From a virus, in the IMG/VR virus record IMGVR_UViG_3300045141_000355, positions 1 through 49,299 of that record: a DNA stretch of 49,299 bases. The stretch is one strand, 5' to 3'. Under the pieces are notes generated by a model. That model worked only from the letters and a program-made list of their open reading frames with translations. It did not search any database and was not told the DNA's origin. Shown one piece after another: positions 1 to 7,374 of this stretch (position 1 is its first letter; every line of letters starts with the position of its first letter). A program made the translations under genes and the position numbers.

Positions 1-274
1 CGTGCCATTGCCGGCCCTTAACGGCCAATCCCCACACGTAGAAAACTGGCTTACTCGGCCGTCGCACGTCAACCAGCCCGAGGACGAAGCCGGCTTCGCG
101 CTCTCCCTCGACTGCCCGGTAGAATCGGAGCCTGCCATTCAGCACCTCCTGGAGCACCCAGCCGACAGTATAGCCCTCTTCCTCCCCGCGGCATAGGATG
201 GCCTCCAGGCCGGCCCGCAGGGCGGTCAGGGCCTGGACGGCCAGCGCGGGGTCCTTCTCCTCGATCAGCCTCAT
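1..274 (-). CDS. GNAT-like protein, N-terminal part (gene crosses the circular junction)
   Basis: Reads leftward from ATG at 274 without a stop to position 1. If the genome is circular it continues at 49,269 and stops at 49,121, giving exactly 141 codons (140 aa). The start overlaps the stop of the upstream 186-aa gene (ATGA), typical of translational coupling. The C-terminal half (given at 49,121) ends with WARRLGWRPGAVEYTKEIA, which resembles the last strands of GNAT folds. Size and position, after a nozzle-like gene and before candidate ejection proteins, match T7 gp13, a small GNAT-like protein needed for building the internal core. Catalytic activity is not implied. The gene itself is secure; the family is tentative. 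Confidence 0.6.
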   Translation of the reverse strand, partial: MRLIEEKDPALAVQALTALRAGLEAILCRGEEEGYTVGWVLQEVLNGRLRFYRAVEGEREAGFVLGLVDVRRPSKPVFYVWGLAVKGRQWH

Positions 275-831
275 GGCAGCGTGTAGGAGAGCGGCGCGCC
301 GATCAGCGCCAGCTTGGTGCGGCCGGAGTCGCCGGCCAATGTGAAACTGCCGGCGTTCGCCATGGCGCGCATCTTGATCACGTAGGCCGTGGCCGCGGCG
401 AGCTGGAGGGTCACGAAGCCGGCGGCGGTGGCGCGCTCGCCGTTGGTCAAGTTGCCGGTGACGATGCCGGTGTTGATCTCCGCCGCGCCGTTGACCGACA
501 CCGCGATGGTGTACGCCGAGCCGCCGGCGGTGGCGGTGGCGTCCACCTGGATCAGCACCACCGCCTGCGCCCGGATGGCCGAGGTGAAGCTGAGCGCCAG
601 CGGCGGGCTGCCCACGTCCACGAAGCTCGCGCTGTTGAGGGTGAACGGCGCGGTCAGCGCCACTTGGGGCAGGATGAACGGCTGGGTGAAGTTGATGCGC
701 GCGTGCGCCGCCCGCACCCACTGCTCCAGCCCGTGCAGGCGGCCGGCCAGCACGCGCTGGAACTCGGCTGGGTCCTCCGGCAGGCTGCCGAGGACCCAGC
801 GGGGCGTGAAGTCTGGCGACTGGACGGGCAT
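271..831 (-). CDS. Virion-associated beta-sandwich protein, unknown (186 aa)
   Basis: The first ~50 residues look helical (LHGLEQWVRAAHARI). The rest is Ala/Thr/Val-rich with alternating hydrophobics, as in small phage beta-sandwich domains (TNF-like or decoration folds). It sits between the nozzle-like 675-aa protein and the GNAT-like protein, so a virion or tail role is likely. The ATG at 831 has no Shine-Dalgarno: the bases upstream of it are the antisense of the cargo promoter at 831-859. Stop and next start overlap as ATGA at 271-274. No family recognised. Confidence 0.75.
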   Translation of the reverse strand: MPVQSPDFTPRWVLGSLPEDPAEFQRVLAGRLHGLEQWVRAAHARINFTQPFILPQVALTAPFTLNSASFVDVGSPPLALSFTSAIRAQAVVLIQVDATATAGGSAYTIAVSVNGAAEINTGIVTGNLTNGERATAAGFVTLQLAAATAYVIKMRAMANAGSFTLAGDSGRTKLALIGAPLSYTLP

Positions 832-859
832 TGACTTATGCGGTCTTCGGTGACATAAT
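831..859 (+). promoter_or_regulatory. Cargo-type sigma70-like promoter, copy 1
   Basis: -35 TTGACT at 831-836, a 17-bp spacer, -10 CATAAT at 854-859. It follows the shared pattern TTGACTTATGCG-N8-TGACATAATC. It drives the plus-strand gene at 879. The first T of the -35 is the last base of the start codon (CAT on this strand) of the opposite-strand 186-aa gene. Confidence 0.85.
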
Positions 860-878
860 CAGCGGGAAAGGAGACACC

Positions 879-1184
879 ATGGCTGATTTTGCACCGACCG
901 ACCGTATCTCTCGGCAGTACCTGAGAACCGGCCAGCCGCGAGCCTATGCCGACAGCTTCTACGAGGCGCGCATTCTGTGGGAATGGCGCGGCACGAACGA
1001 CAAGGGCGACTGGCAGCCCCGACCCATCGCGGAGAGCGTCGCGAAGGAGATGCTGGTGCCGCTGGTGAAAGCCGGCGTGCAGCCGGCTGGTGAGGGAAAC
1101 TGGGCGAGCCCACGCCTTCGCGAGTGCGTCCAGGAGGCGCCGGGCCAGTGGCGCATCCTGGTAGTCTCGCCGTACACCGACTGA
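879..1184 (+). CDS. Cargo (moron) gene 1, unknown 101-aa protein
   Basis: Start chosen at ATG 879, which has a strong AAAGGAG 6-7 nt upstream and lies 20 nt after the -10; the frame stays open further upstream but into the promoter. The product (MADFAPTDRISRQYLRTGQP...) is soluble and mixed-charge, with no signal or membrane segment and no recognised domain. It is on the plus strand inside the minus-strand structural operon and ends 3 nt before the stop of the 675-aa gene, with no terminator between them. Own promoter, own SD and opposite strand mark it as a moron-like cassette. Confidence 0.8.
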   Translation: MADFAPTDRISRQYLRTGQPRAYADSFYEARILWEWRGTNDKGDWQPRPIAESVAKEMLVPLVKAGVQPAGEGNWASPRLRECVQEAPGQWRILVVSPYTD

Positions 1185-1187
1185 CGC

Positions 1188-3215
1188 TCACAGGCTGATC
1201 GTCTCCAGGTTGCCCGACACCTCACCCTCGATCTCCATCCGCGTCCACGCGCTCTTGAGCGTGGACGCGCTCGCGGTCTGGACGCGCACCCGCAGGATGT
1301 GGCCGGCCACGCCCTGCGGGGCGTAGAAGGCGCCCGCGGCCTGCGCCTGGGCGTAGAGCAGCCAGTCCCACTCGGGGAAACTGAACTGCACCGGCTGCTC
1401 GCCCCCGACCACCTGGCCCACCGTCTTCGACACCGGCGGCTGGAAGGTGACGCCGCCGTTGCGCGACACCGAGACGTTGATCGTCTCGGTGTCGGCGGTC
1501 AGCCCCCGGAACCACAGCACCACCCGCCTGATGAACTTGTAGTTGAGCGGCGCCTGCCAGTCGAGGTCATCGGTGTCCACCAGGAACCCGCCGGCGCTGG
1601 CGCCGGCGAAGGGCGCGATGGCGTCGGTGAAGAGGGCCTCGCTGTACCCCCACAGGACATTCCTGGCCGAGCCGTCCGACTGGTCGAGCGAGGCCACGCC
1701 GACGAGCGCCTGGCTGTTCTGGCGCGACGCCGCCCGGTCGTCGCGGTCGGACACCGCGCCGATCGGGCACGGGAGCTGGCTGGGCCACCAGCGCTTGTAC
1801 TCCACCTGGTAGCGCCAGGCGAGCGTCGTCGGCGACTGCTCGAAGAATAGAACGTACTCCCCGCCCCGGAAGGTGTCGAAGGAGGCGTGGAGGTGGCTGC
1901 GCATCGCCTGGCGGTCCACGTTCACGAAAGCCTGGCGAACTTGCCTGCCAATCTCTTGGTTCATGTACCCGTTGAACTCGTAGACGGACCCGTTGGCGGC
2001 CACGAAGCGCTCGCACCCCTCGAAGCCGCCGCCGCCGTGCTTGAGCGTGCGCGGGCAAAAGCAGCCGGCGTCGGCAGAGCTGTCCTGGAAGGCGAACGGG
2101 GGCGAGCCGTCCCCGGTGGGGCCGGTCGCCGCCGGCACGCCGAGCACGATGCCATCCTCGAAGTGGAGGGTGAGCTGGGTCTGGATGCGGCCGAGCGAGT
2201 GGATCGGGCCGGGGTGCAGCACCACCTCGCTGAAGCCGCCCGGGGAGACGGTCCACACGTTGTCCACCAGGTCGGAGGACCAGTAGATGAGGTTCTCGTC
2301 CCCGGTGATGACCACCCGCCCATCCTGGGCGAGCTGGAGGCCGCTGATGTCGCTGTGGCCGGCGATCACGTCCATGGCCGGGCTCGCCTGGAGCACGCTG
2401 TTCGAGACGATGTAGGCGGTCGTGGGCGAGCCCGAGAGGATGTTGGAGACCTTGATGACGCAGGGCTTGGGCTGGCCATCCGCCCGCCCGCAGAACGTGC
2501 CGGCGACGTAGAGCGTCTCGTTGAACACCTGGGCGAAGATGAGCGAGCTGCGCTCAAGGGTCGTGCCGCCGGGGAAGGTGCGGACGATGGTGTAGGCGAG
2601 GCCGGAGGCAGTCGAGCCGGCGTAGTTGGCGGCCAGCGTCAAGCTGGTGTTCGACACCACCGTGCAGACCTGGTAGGTGACGCCCGCGATGGTGATGTAC
2701 TGGAGCGGGCTGATGCCGTTGTCCACCCACAGCGTCGAGGTGCCGGTGACCGTCTTGCTGCCGTTGGTAACGGCGACCGTGCCGACCACGTAGGTGGGCG
2801 TCACGTTCGCCCAGGTGGCGCAGGAGTCGATCGAGAGGTAGATGCCCTTGGTGGTGACGATCACCGTCGTCTCGGCGCCCCCCGGGTAGTTGTACTCCGG
2901 GGCGCAGCTGCCAGTCTGCGAGGTGGTGGTGGCGCCGATGGGCGAGACGGCGGTGTAAATCCAGACCGGGATCTCGCCCTTGTGCTGGGCGAGGAAGGCC
3001 CCCAGCGCCGCCGGTGCGATGGGGGGCTGAGTGACCGTCGAGGCGAGCGGCGCGATCTTCGGCCTGCCGACCAGCAGGCCGTCGCGGCCGACGACGTTCA
3101 AGGTGTTCCGCCAGATGGCCGGCGCCTGTGGCCCCGGCGCCAGCGAGCGCGGCGGGGCCAGCGGGTCCCAGCCGCGGGTCATGTCGCCGTAGACGAGGGG
3201 TGCGGTCGGGGGCAT
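1188..3215 (-). CDS. Putative tail nozzle / tail tubular B-like protein (675 aa)
   Basis: Long beta-rich protein. The N-terminus has the look of podovirus nozzle proteins: a Pro-rich start, then NTLNVVGRDGLLVGRPKIAP, similar to the N-terminal region of T7 gp12 homologues, where a Gly-Arg-Pro segment precedes a beta-propeller. Many short repeats of aromatic/Gly/Thr strands follow. It lies after two adaptor-like genes and before the GNAT-like gene, the T7 gp11-gp12-gp13 order. The ATG at 3215 lacks a Shine-Dalgarno, its upstream bases being the antisense of promoter copy 2. Role inferred from context and general fold; no catalytic motif seen. Confidence 0.6.
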   Translation of the reverse strand: MPPTAPLVYGDMTRGWDPLAPPRSLAPGPQAPAIWRNTLNVVGRDGLLVGRPKIAPLASTVTQPPIAPAALGAFLAQHKGEIPVWIYTAVSPIGATTTSQTGSCAPEYNYPGGAETTVIVTTKGIYLSIDSCATWANVTPTYVVGTVAVTNGSKTVTGTSTLWVDNGISPLQYITIAGVTYQVCTVVSNTSLTLAANYAGSTASGLAYTIVRTFPGGTTLERSSLIFAQVFNETLYVAGTFCGRADGQPKPCVIKVSNILSGSPTTAYIVSNSVLQASPAMDVIAGHSDISGLQLAQDGRVVITGDENLIYWSSDLVDNVWTVSPGGFSEVVLHPGPIHSLGRIQTQLTLHFEDGIVLGVPAATGPTGDGSPPFAFQDSSADAGCFCPRTLKHGGGGFEGCERFVAANGSVYEFNGYMNQEIGRQVRQAFVNVDRQAMRSHLHASFDTFRGGEYVLFFEQSPTTLAWRYQVEYKRWWPSQLPCPIGAVSDRDDRAASRQNSQALVGVASLDQSDGSARNVLWGYSEALFTDAIAPFAGASAGGFLVDTDDLDWQAPLNYKFIRRVVLWFRGLTADTETINVSVSRNGGVTFQPPVSKTVGQVVGGEQPVQFSFPEWDWLLYAQAQAAGAFYAPQGVAGHILRVRVQTASASTLKSAWTRMEIEGEVSGNLETISL

Positions 3216-3243
3216 TGACTTATGCGGAGTGGGATGACATAAT
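3215..3243 (+). promoter_or_regulatory. Cargo-type sigma70-like promoter, copy 2
   Basis: -35 TTGACT at 3215-3220, 17-bp spacer, -10 CATAAT at 3238-3243. Same motif as copy 1 except for the variable N8 (GAGTGGGA). The -35 overlaps the last base of the 675-aa gene's start codon on the other strand. It serves the gene at 3372 through a ~120-nt leader. Confidence 0.85.
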
Positions 3244-3371
3244 CAGAGCGAAGCCGGGGATAGGGGAAGCCGCAGCCCGACTACACAGGTCGCAAGCCTG
3301 CTCTGGCCGAAGGGTGGTAACCCCGACAAGCGCCGTTCCGGAGCGGCGCTTCTCCGGCCCCTGGAGGGCAA
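3244..3371 (+). other. Long leader or possible small RNA of cargo gene 2
   Basis: About 120 nt separate the -10 from the SD of the 71-aa gene; the other cargo genes have 6-28 nt. It contains a perfect 8-bp stem AAGCGCCG/CGGCGCTT with an 8-nt loop just upstream of the SD, preceded by further GC-rich segments able to pair. No T-run follows, so it is not an ordinary terminator. It could be a structured 5' UTR, an attenuator or a small RNA. No known riboswitch consensus recognised. Confidence 0.35.
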
Positions 3372-3587
3372 ATGACGGACTGGACGCTGAACACCACCGT
3401 AGCCGACTACCCGCACCTCGACAGGGGCGAGAGCACTATCGTTGTCACGAGCGGCGGAGAGCTTGAGATCGAGCTGTACGACGGTCATGATCGCCTCATC
3501 GCCTTCATCCCCATCGAGACGATGGAACGCCTGATCGCCGCCTGGCGCACGCGCCCCTGTCTCGGCCTCACTGATCCCTCCGGCTGA
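3372..3587 (+). CDS. Cargo (moron) gene 2, unknown 71-aa protein
   Basis: ATG at 3372 follows GGAGGGCAA, a good SD. The product (MTDWTLNTTVADYPHLDRG...) is acidic and soluble with a central beta-like stretch (STIVVTSGGELEIELYD) and no signal peptide or cysteine motif. Its last 20 bp overlap the end of the convergent 266-aa gene. Own promoter (copy 2) and opposite orientation class it as cargo. Function unknown. Confidence 0.75.
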   Translation: MTDWTLNTTVADYPHLDRGESTIVVTSGGELEIELYDGHDRLIAFIPIETMERLIAAWRTRPCLGLTDPSG

Positions 3588-4368
3588 CCGGCTTGCCCAG
3601 CGGGCTGGCGAACACGATGTCCCGCCGGCTCTGCGGCTCCAAGGTTCCACGTGGAACCGTCATCCTCAGCGTGCCCGAGAAGGTCACGCTGGCGCCCACC
3701 TCCTGGCCGCCGGTGGCGCTCATGCTGAGGCTACCGGCGAAGCTCGCCGAGCCGAACACGTCGCCCGTCCCGCCCGTCGCCGTCATCGCCAACGTGCCGG
3801 CGAAGCTCGCCGAGCCGGCGTACTCGATGCCGCCCTGGGCGGTCATCGAGAGCTGGCCGGCGAAGCTGGCTGAGCCGTTCACATCGGACGCCGGGGTGAT
3901 GAATTGCAGGAGGTCCACGTAGATGTCCTGCGGGCCGGCGGTCGCCAGGCGCGTCACCTTCAGCCACAGGTCACCGTAGGTGGCGTTGTTGAAGGCGGCC
4001 ACGTCGGCGGTGGGCAGGGCGTAGGTGTACAGGGTCGGAATCTGCGACAGGGTGATCGTGCCCGTCGAGAGCGTGGCCGAGGTGTTGCTGTCGATGACTG
4101 CGACCGTCACCTGCTGGAAGTTGGGGTTGTCGGCCCACGCCTCGATCACCACCTGGTGCCCCGTGGTGACGCCCGGCGGGGTGATCGGCGCCACCTGGAC
4201 GGTGAAGAAGTCCGCGCCCCCGTGGATCAGCGTGCTGCTCTGCACGAAGCGGCCGGAGCCGTCCGGCGCCAGCTTCGCCAGCGCCGGCCAGAGAGCGTTG
4301 CCCGGCTCGGTCGAGAACCAGGCCGGGCTGCTCTGGCTGATGTCGGCCGCGGGGAGGTTGATGCCCAC
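3568..4368 (-). CDS. Virion protein with GSASFAG repeats (266 aa)
   Basis: Residues ~1-160 form a beta-rich domain of the carbohydrate-binding or appendage type. From ~165 on there are four near-repeats of ~22 residues built on GSASFAGxLxMxAxGG (the last diverged to ASVTFSGTLRMTV), then a basic tail rich in Arg. Such short Gly/Ser/Ala beta-repeats are common in phage tail appendages and may be hypervariable. It lies between tail genes, so an appendage or fibre role is likely. Its 3' end overlaps cargo gene 2. Confidence 0.65.
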   Translation of the reverse strand: MGINLPAADISQSSPAWFSTEPGNALWPALAKLAPDGSGRFVQSSTLIHGGADFFTVQVAPITPPGVTTGHQVVIEAWADNPNFQQVTVAVIDSNTSATLSTGTITLSQIPTLYTYALPTADVAAFNNATYGDLWLKVTRLATAGPQDIYVDLLQFITPASDVNGSASFAGQLSMTAQGGIEYAGSASFAGTLAMTATGGTGDVFGSASFAGSLSMSATGGQEVGASVTFSGTLRMTVPRGTLEPQSRRDIVFASPLGKPVSRRDQ

Positions 4369-4377
4369 CGCGGCGCC

Positions 4378-4767
4378 TCAGGTGAACAGGAAGGCGATCT
4401 GCCCCGCCTGCCACTTGAACGTCTGGCCGGAGAGCACGGCGTTCTGCTGGCCGACCGGGATGGCGGCGAACTCCAGCATGTTGCCGCCGGTCGGGGCGTC
4501 GAACATGGCGCCGGCGACCGGCGTCCCCCAGCCGGCAGTCGCCGGCGGGTGCGCCACGATGCCGCTGTTGCTCGTCGCCTGAGCGCTGGCGGCGGAGACC
4601 GTCACCGCAGCACGCGCGTAAGAGCCGCCGGTCACCTCAGTGCCGCCGCCGGCGATGGTCGGCGCCACGGTGAACAGGCCGATGTAGACCGTCGCGGGCG
4701 GCGTGTAGGTGACGTTCCTGAACACGTGGTCCAGGAGCTTGTTGGAGAGGAAGGTGGTCATCGGCAT
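4378..4767 (-). CDS. Phage tail fibre-type protein (129 aa)
   Basis: Begins MPMTTFLSNKLLDHVF, followed by a region matching a widespread short phage family often annotated as tail fibre protein: YTPPATVYIGLFT, then GGGTEVTGGSYARAAVTV. These proteins have a small beta-barrel-like fold and are virion associated. Start ATG 4767 overlaps the stop of the upstream adaptor-like gene (ATGA); a second ATG two codons in is also possible. Family assignment from memory of the motif; receptor role not shown. Confidence 0.65.
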   Translation of the reverse strand: MPMTTFLSNKLLDHVFRNVTYTPPATVYIGLFTVAPTIAGGGTEVTGGSYARAAVTVSAASAQATSNSGIVAHPPATAGWGTPVAGAMFDAPTGGNMLEFAAIPVGQQNAVLSGQTFKWQAGQIAFLFT

Positions 4768-5510
4768 CAGCGTGCCCTCCGGGTCCGCGGACCCGGCCTG
4801 TAGCCGGCGACCCGCATCTGGTAAAAGGAAGCCTTGGCTTCCTCTGCATAGACCGACTTCGGCTGCGTCACCACGTCGCGGAAGCGCTGCTCGGCGAGCT
4901 GGTAGCGGGTGGTCTCCCGCCCCTCGCTGTCCTGGGTCGCCGCCTTCCCCTCGTCGGGATGCACCGAGAAGTAGTTGGCGACCGCGGCGTGGACGATGGC
5001 CCAATCGTAGTGGTCCGGGGTGATCGGGTGCTTGTTGAGCATCGAGTTGTCCACCAGCGGCACCTCGATGCCGTAGCGCAGGATCAGCGTCGTGTCCTTC
5101 GTGGGCGTCGCCCGCAGGTAGACGTTGTTGCCGTCGCGCATGAAAAACGTCACCGACCCCGGCGCCGGCTGGCCGCTGGTGTCGAGGTAGCGGTTCCGGC
5201 CGAGCATGCCGGAGGGCTCCTCGGTGATCGGGTAGGCGTCGGTCTGGTTGTAGAGCGAGCCGATGAACATCACCTCGGGGTCCAGCGGGAAGTAGTCCAG
5301 GTACGGCTGGGCCGGCGGCGCGGGCGAGGGGGCGAGCGCGGTCAGCACGATGGTGGTCTGCCGGTACAGCTCCGGCACGTCCACTTCCTTGAGCCCGCAC
5401 ACCCGCCGCAGCGCCTGGGAGAGGTGGTCGTAGCGCTCCTGCGCCCAGGCGCTCTGCTCGCCGATGGCCAGCTTGGCGTAGTTATCGATTTGGGCGAAGG
5501 TGAGGGACAT
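4767..5510 (-). CDS. Putative head-tail adaptor / tail tubular A-like protein (247 aa)
   Basis: Largely helical N-terminus (FAQIDNYAKLAIGEQSAWAQ), a central beta part (LDYFPLDPEVMFIGSLYN, GSVTFFMRDGNNVYLRATP), then a C-terminal helical part with HPDEGKAATQDSEGRETTRY, resembling podovirus adaptor (gp11/gp4-like) proteins. The 225-aa gene at 6204 has the same architecture, suggesting two adaptor paralogues. The ATG at 5510 is 6 bp from the cargo promoter and has no clear SD. Function inferred from architecture and position. Confidence 0.5.
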   Translation of the reverse strand: MSLTFAQIDNYAKLAIGEQSAWAQERYDHLSQALRRVCGLKEVDVPELYRQTTIVLTALAPSPAPPAQPYLDYFPLDPEVMFIGSLYNQTDAYPITEEPSGMLGRNRYLDTSGQPAPGSVTFFMRDGNNVYLRATPTKDTTLILRYGIEVPLVDNSMLNKHPITPDHYDWAIVHAAVANYFSVHPDEGKAATQDSEGRETTRYQLAEQRFRDVVTQPKSVYAEEAKASFYQMRVAGYRPGPRTRRAR

Positions 5511-5515
5511 GGGGC

Positions 5516-5544
5516 TTGCTCTATGCTATTCCCTGTGACATAAT
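5516..5544 (+). promoter_or_regulatory. Cargo-type sigma70-like promoter, copy 3
   Basis: -35 TTGCTC at 5516-5521, 17-bp spacer beginning TATGCT and ending TGA, -10 CATAAT at 5539-5544. Same family with a weaker -35. The expected start of transcription (about 7 nt after the -10) falls on the GTG of the methyltransferase gene at 5551. Confidence 0.8.
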
Positions 5545-5550
5545 CAGCGG

Positions 5551-6213
5551 GTGAAACCGCGACTGCTGGACCTGTTCTGCAAGGCGGGCGGCTGCTCTAT
5601 GGGCTACCACCGGGCTGGCTTCGAGGTGGTCGGCGTGGACATCGAGCCGCAGCCGCGCTACCCCTTCGAGTTCCACAAAGCCGATGCCCTGGAGTATCCC
5701 CTGGAAGGCTTCGACGTGATCCACGCAAGCCCCCCCTGCCAGGCGTACAGCGTCTCGCGGACGCGCTCGCCGTCGCGGAAGAAGCATCCCGACCTGGTGC
5801 GCATGGTGGCCGATAGACTCCGCGCCACGGGGCTGCCGTTCGTGGTGGAGAATGTTGAGGGAGCACCCTTGCGCGTTCCGATCACTCTCTGCGGTTGTAT
5901 GTTCAAACTCGGGGCGCTCGGCGACGATGGCGTCTTCCGTGGCCTGCGCCGGCGCAGGCTCTTTGAGACGAATCTGATGGTGGTTCCCCCCGCCTGTTGC
6001 TGTGATCGCAGGGAGAAAATCGGCGTGTACGGGAACGGCGGCGGCTGGGCGAATAGATACGACCCGCGACGCCGCGGCTACAAGGGCAACCGACGCGAGG
6101 CGCGAGAAGCCATGGGCATTGATTGGATGACGATCGCCGAGCTGAGCCAGGCCATCCCGCCAGCCTACACCGAGTGGATCGGTCGCCAGCTGCTGGCGCA
6201 GCTTCATCCCTGA
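5551..6213 (+). CDS. DNA (cytosine-5) methyltransferase, compact (220 aa)
   Basis: C5-MTase motifs in order: SAM-binding motif I DLFCKAGGCSMG (7-18), catalytic Pro-Pro-Cys-Gln (61-64; nucleophile Cys63), motif VI ENV (100-102), the RRRRLFE motif VIII-like segment (133-139) and a motif X-like IPPAYTEWIGRQL (202-214). It would transfer a methyl group from SAM to cytosine C5 in DNA. At 220 aa it is short, with a minimal target-recognition region. No restriction partner is nearby, so self-protection against host restriction is the likely role. GTG start lies 6 nt after the -10 with no SD: probably leaderless. Its 3' end overlaps the adaptor gene by 10 bp. Confidence 0.88.
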   Translation: MKPRLLDLFCKAGGCSMGYHRAGFEVVGVDIEPQPRYPFEFHKADALEYPLEGFDVIHASPPCQAYSVSRTRSPSRKKHPDLVRMVADRLRATGLPFVVENVEGAPLRVPITLCGCMFKLGALGDDGVFRGLRRRRLFETNLMVVPPACCCDRREKIGVYGNGGGWANRYDPRRRGYKGNRREAREAMGIDWMTIAELSQAIPPAYTEWIGRQLLAQLHP

Positions 6214-6881
6214 GCCCCCCCAAACGCCCCGCCCGCAGTCAGCTGCTCCTTTTGCTCGGTCAGGTACATCTGCGCCAGCGGCGGGCGCACCTGCGCCGCC
6301 GCCCAGGCATCGACCTTTTTCTGCTGCGCCGCCGCCAAGTCCTCGCGGTCGATCTCGCTCCAGGCGAGCGCCAGCGCGCGGCTCATGACGTACTCGTCCG
6401 TCTCCGCCCCGAGGGGCGAGACGGCCACGCTGGAGACGGAGAAGTCCGGCGCCGCCGGCAGGGCGTAGGTGAAGAGGTTTACGGTGTAAGGTGACTGCGG
6501 CAGCACGTCCACGTAGAAGCTGCCGCCGAAGCGCGACCAGCGCGCCGGGCGGCCAGCGGCGCCGGTGTAGAGGCTTTCCAGGAAGCGGAAGTCCTGGTAG
6601 AGCAGCGGGCCGTCCACGGTGGACGTGCCGGGCTCCAGAAGCTGCGGCGCGCCCACCACGATGAAGGTGCCAGCCGGGAGCGCGACGGCGTTGCTGGCGG
6701 TCGAGAGCGTCAGCGTGGCGGCGGTGTCAAGCTCGAAGTGGTGCAGCGTGGTCGAGAGGTCCAGCAGCGCCTGATAGATCCACTGCTCGACGCGGGCGTC
6801 GAAGCCCGCGGCGTCGAGCCCCTTGGTCCGTCGAATGACCTCCGCTTTGATCTGCGGCCACGTCCTGCGCTGAACCGGCAT
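6204..6881 (-). CDS. Putative head-tail adaptor-like protein (225 aa)
   Basis: Starts MPVQRRTWPQIKAEVIRRTK with WIYQALLDLS helices, then a beta segment (LPAGTFIVVGAPQL, RFGGSFYVDVLPQ) and a C-terminal helical part (EYVMSRALALAWSEIDREDLA). This helix-beta-helix plan is shared with the 247-aa protein at 4767 and with podovirus adaptor proteins that dock below the portal. The ATG overlaps the stop of the preceding zinc-motif gene. Its end overlaps the convergent methyltransferase gene. Role inferred. Confidence 0.5.
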   Translation of the reverse strand: MPVQRRTWPQIKAEVIRRTKGLDAAGFDARVEQWIYQALLDLSTTLHHFELDTAATLTLSTASNAVALPAGTFIVVGAPQLLEPGTSTVDGPLLYQDFRFLESLYTGAAGRPARWSRFGGSFYVDVLPQSPYTVNLFTYALPAAPDFSVSSVAVSPLGAETDEYVMSRALALAWSEIDREDLAAAQQKKVDAWAAAQVRPPLAQMYLTEQKEQLTAGGAFGGAQG

Positions 6882-7150
6882 CAGTCACCGATCGTCTCAT
6901 TCTCGCCGAGATAAAGATCCAGCGGGCCGCCGATAGGCTGTTGGCGCTGGACATCAGCCCACGGAACCCGCCGCCCCAGCCGGTTAATGTCTTCGTGACT
7001 CGGCGCGGTCGTGTACTCGCCGTGCTGGTCACAGACGACGTACCCCCGCGTACCCTGCACGTTGCTTCTGGACAGGCGCGCCTGGGCAACGGCGCGCCCG
7101 CAAAGTGCGCAACTTTCGGGCTGGAGGCCCTTGAGGTCGCTCCGGCTCAT
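6881..7150 (-). CDS. Small zinc-motif protein (89 aa)
   Basis: Contains ESCALCGR (Cys14-x2-Cys17) and a later CDQH (Cys40, His43), a plausible single zinc site. No other domain recognised. Embedded between tail genes with ATGA-type overlaps at both ends. Function unknown. Confidence 0.65.
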   Translation of the reverse strand: MSRSDLKGLQPESCALCGRAVAQARLSRSNVQGTRGYVVCDQHGEYTTAPSHEDINRLGRRVPWADVQRQQPIGGPLDLYLGENETIGD

Positions 7151-7371
7151 ACCGGCGCGGCCTTGCGGGCGGCAGCCCCCAGCTCAAGAGCGCTTGGTTC
7201 GTGACGCCCCTCGGCCGCCGCGGGAGGCGCGGCCAGCTCAGCGGGCGGCAGCTGCGCCAGCAGCGCGGAGAGCGCGCCGGCGTTCTGCTGGGCGGCGCCC
7301 AGGTTCTGCTGGAGCGCCGCCAGGCCCTGCTGGAGCCCGCGGTGGGCGTCGTCGGTGAGGACGTAGGGCAT
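7147..7371 (-). CDS. Small Ala/Gln-rich helical protein (74 aa)
   Basis: MPYVLTDDAHRGLQQGLAAL followed by alternating Leu/Gln/Ala predicts one long amphipathic helix or coiled coil, ending in an Ala/Pro-rich tail. Its stop overlaps the start of the zinc-motif gene. Unknown role; possibly a small tail or assembly factor. Confidence 0.6.
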   Translation of the reverse strand: MPYVLTDDAHRGLQQGLAALQQNLGAAQQNAGALSALLAQLPPAELAAPPAAAEGRHEPSALELGAAARKAAPV

Positions 7372-7374
7372 GGC

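Noticed and set aside
1-30. 30-bp terminal repeat as an integration or packaging site
   Set aside because: It lies inside a gene that is restored by merging the two copies; more simply an assembly overlap.
1887-3218. Long plus-strand open frame (443 codons) opposite the nozzle-like gene
   Set aside because: Antisense shadow in GC-rich DNA: His/Arg/Gly/Ala-rich, no SD, and the minus-strand gene has better protein-like content. The same holds for long antisense frames at 14,554-15,846, 37,020-38,885, 42,037-43,461 and 47,742-48,992.
3244-3371. Cobalamin or other known riboswitch in the leader of cargo gene 2
   Set aside because: GC-rich stems are present but the conserved boxes of known riboswitches and ribozymes are not.
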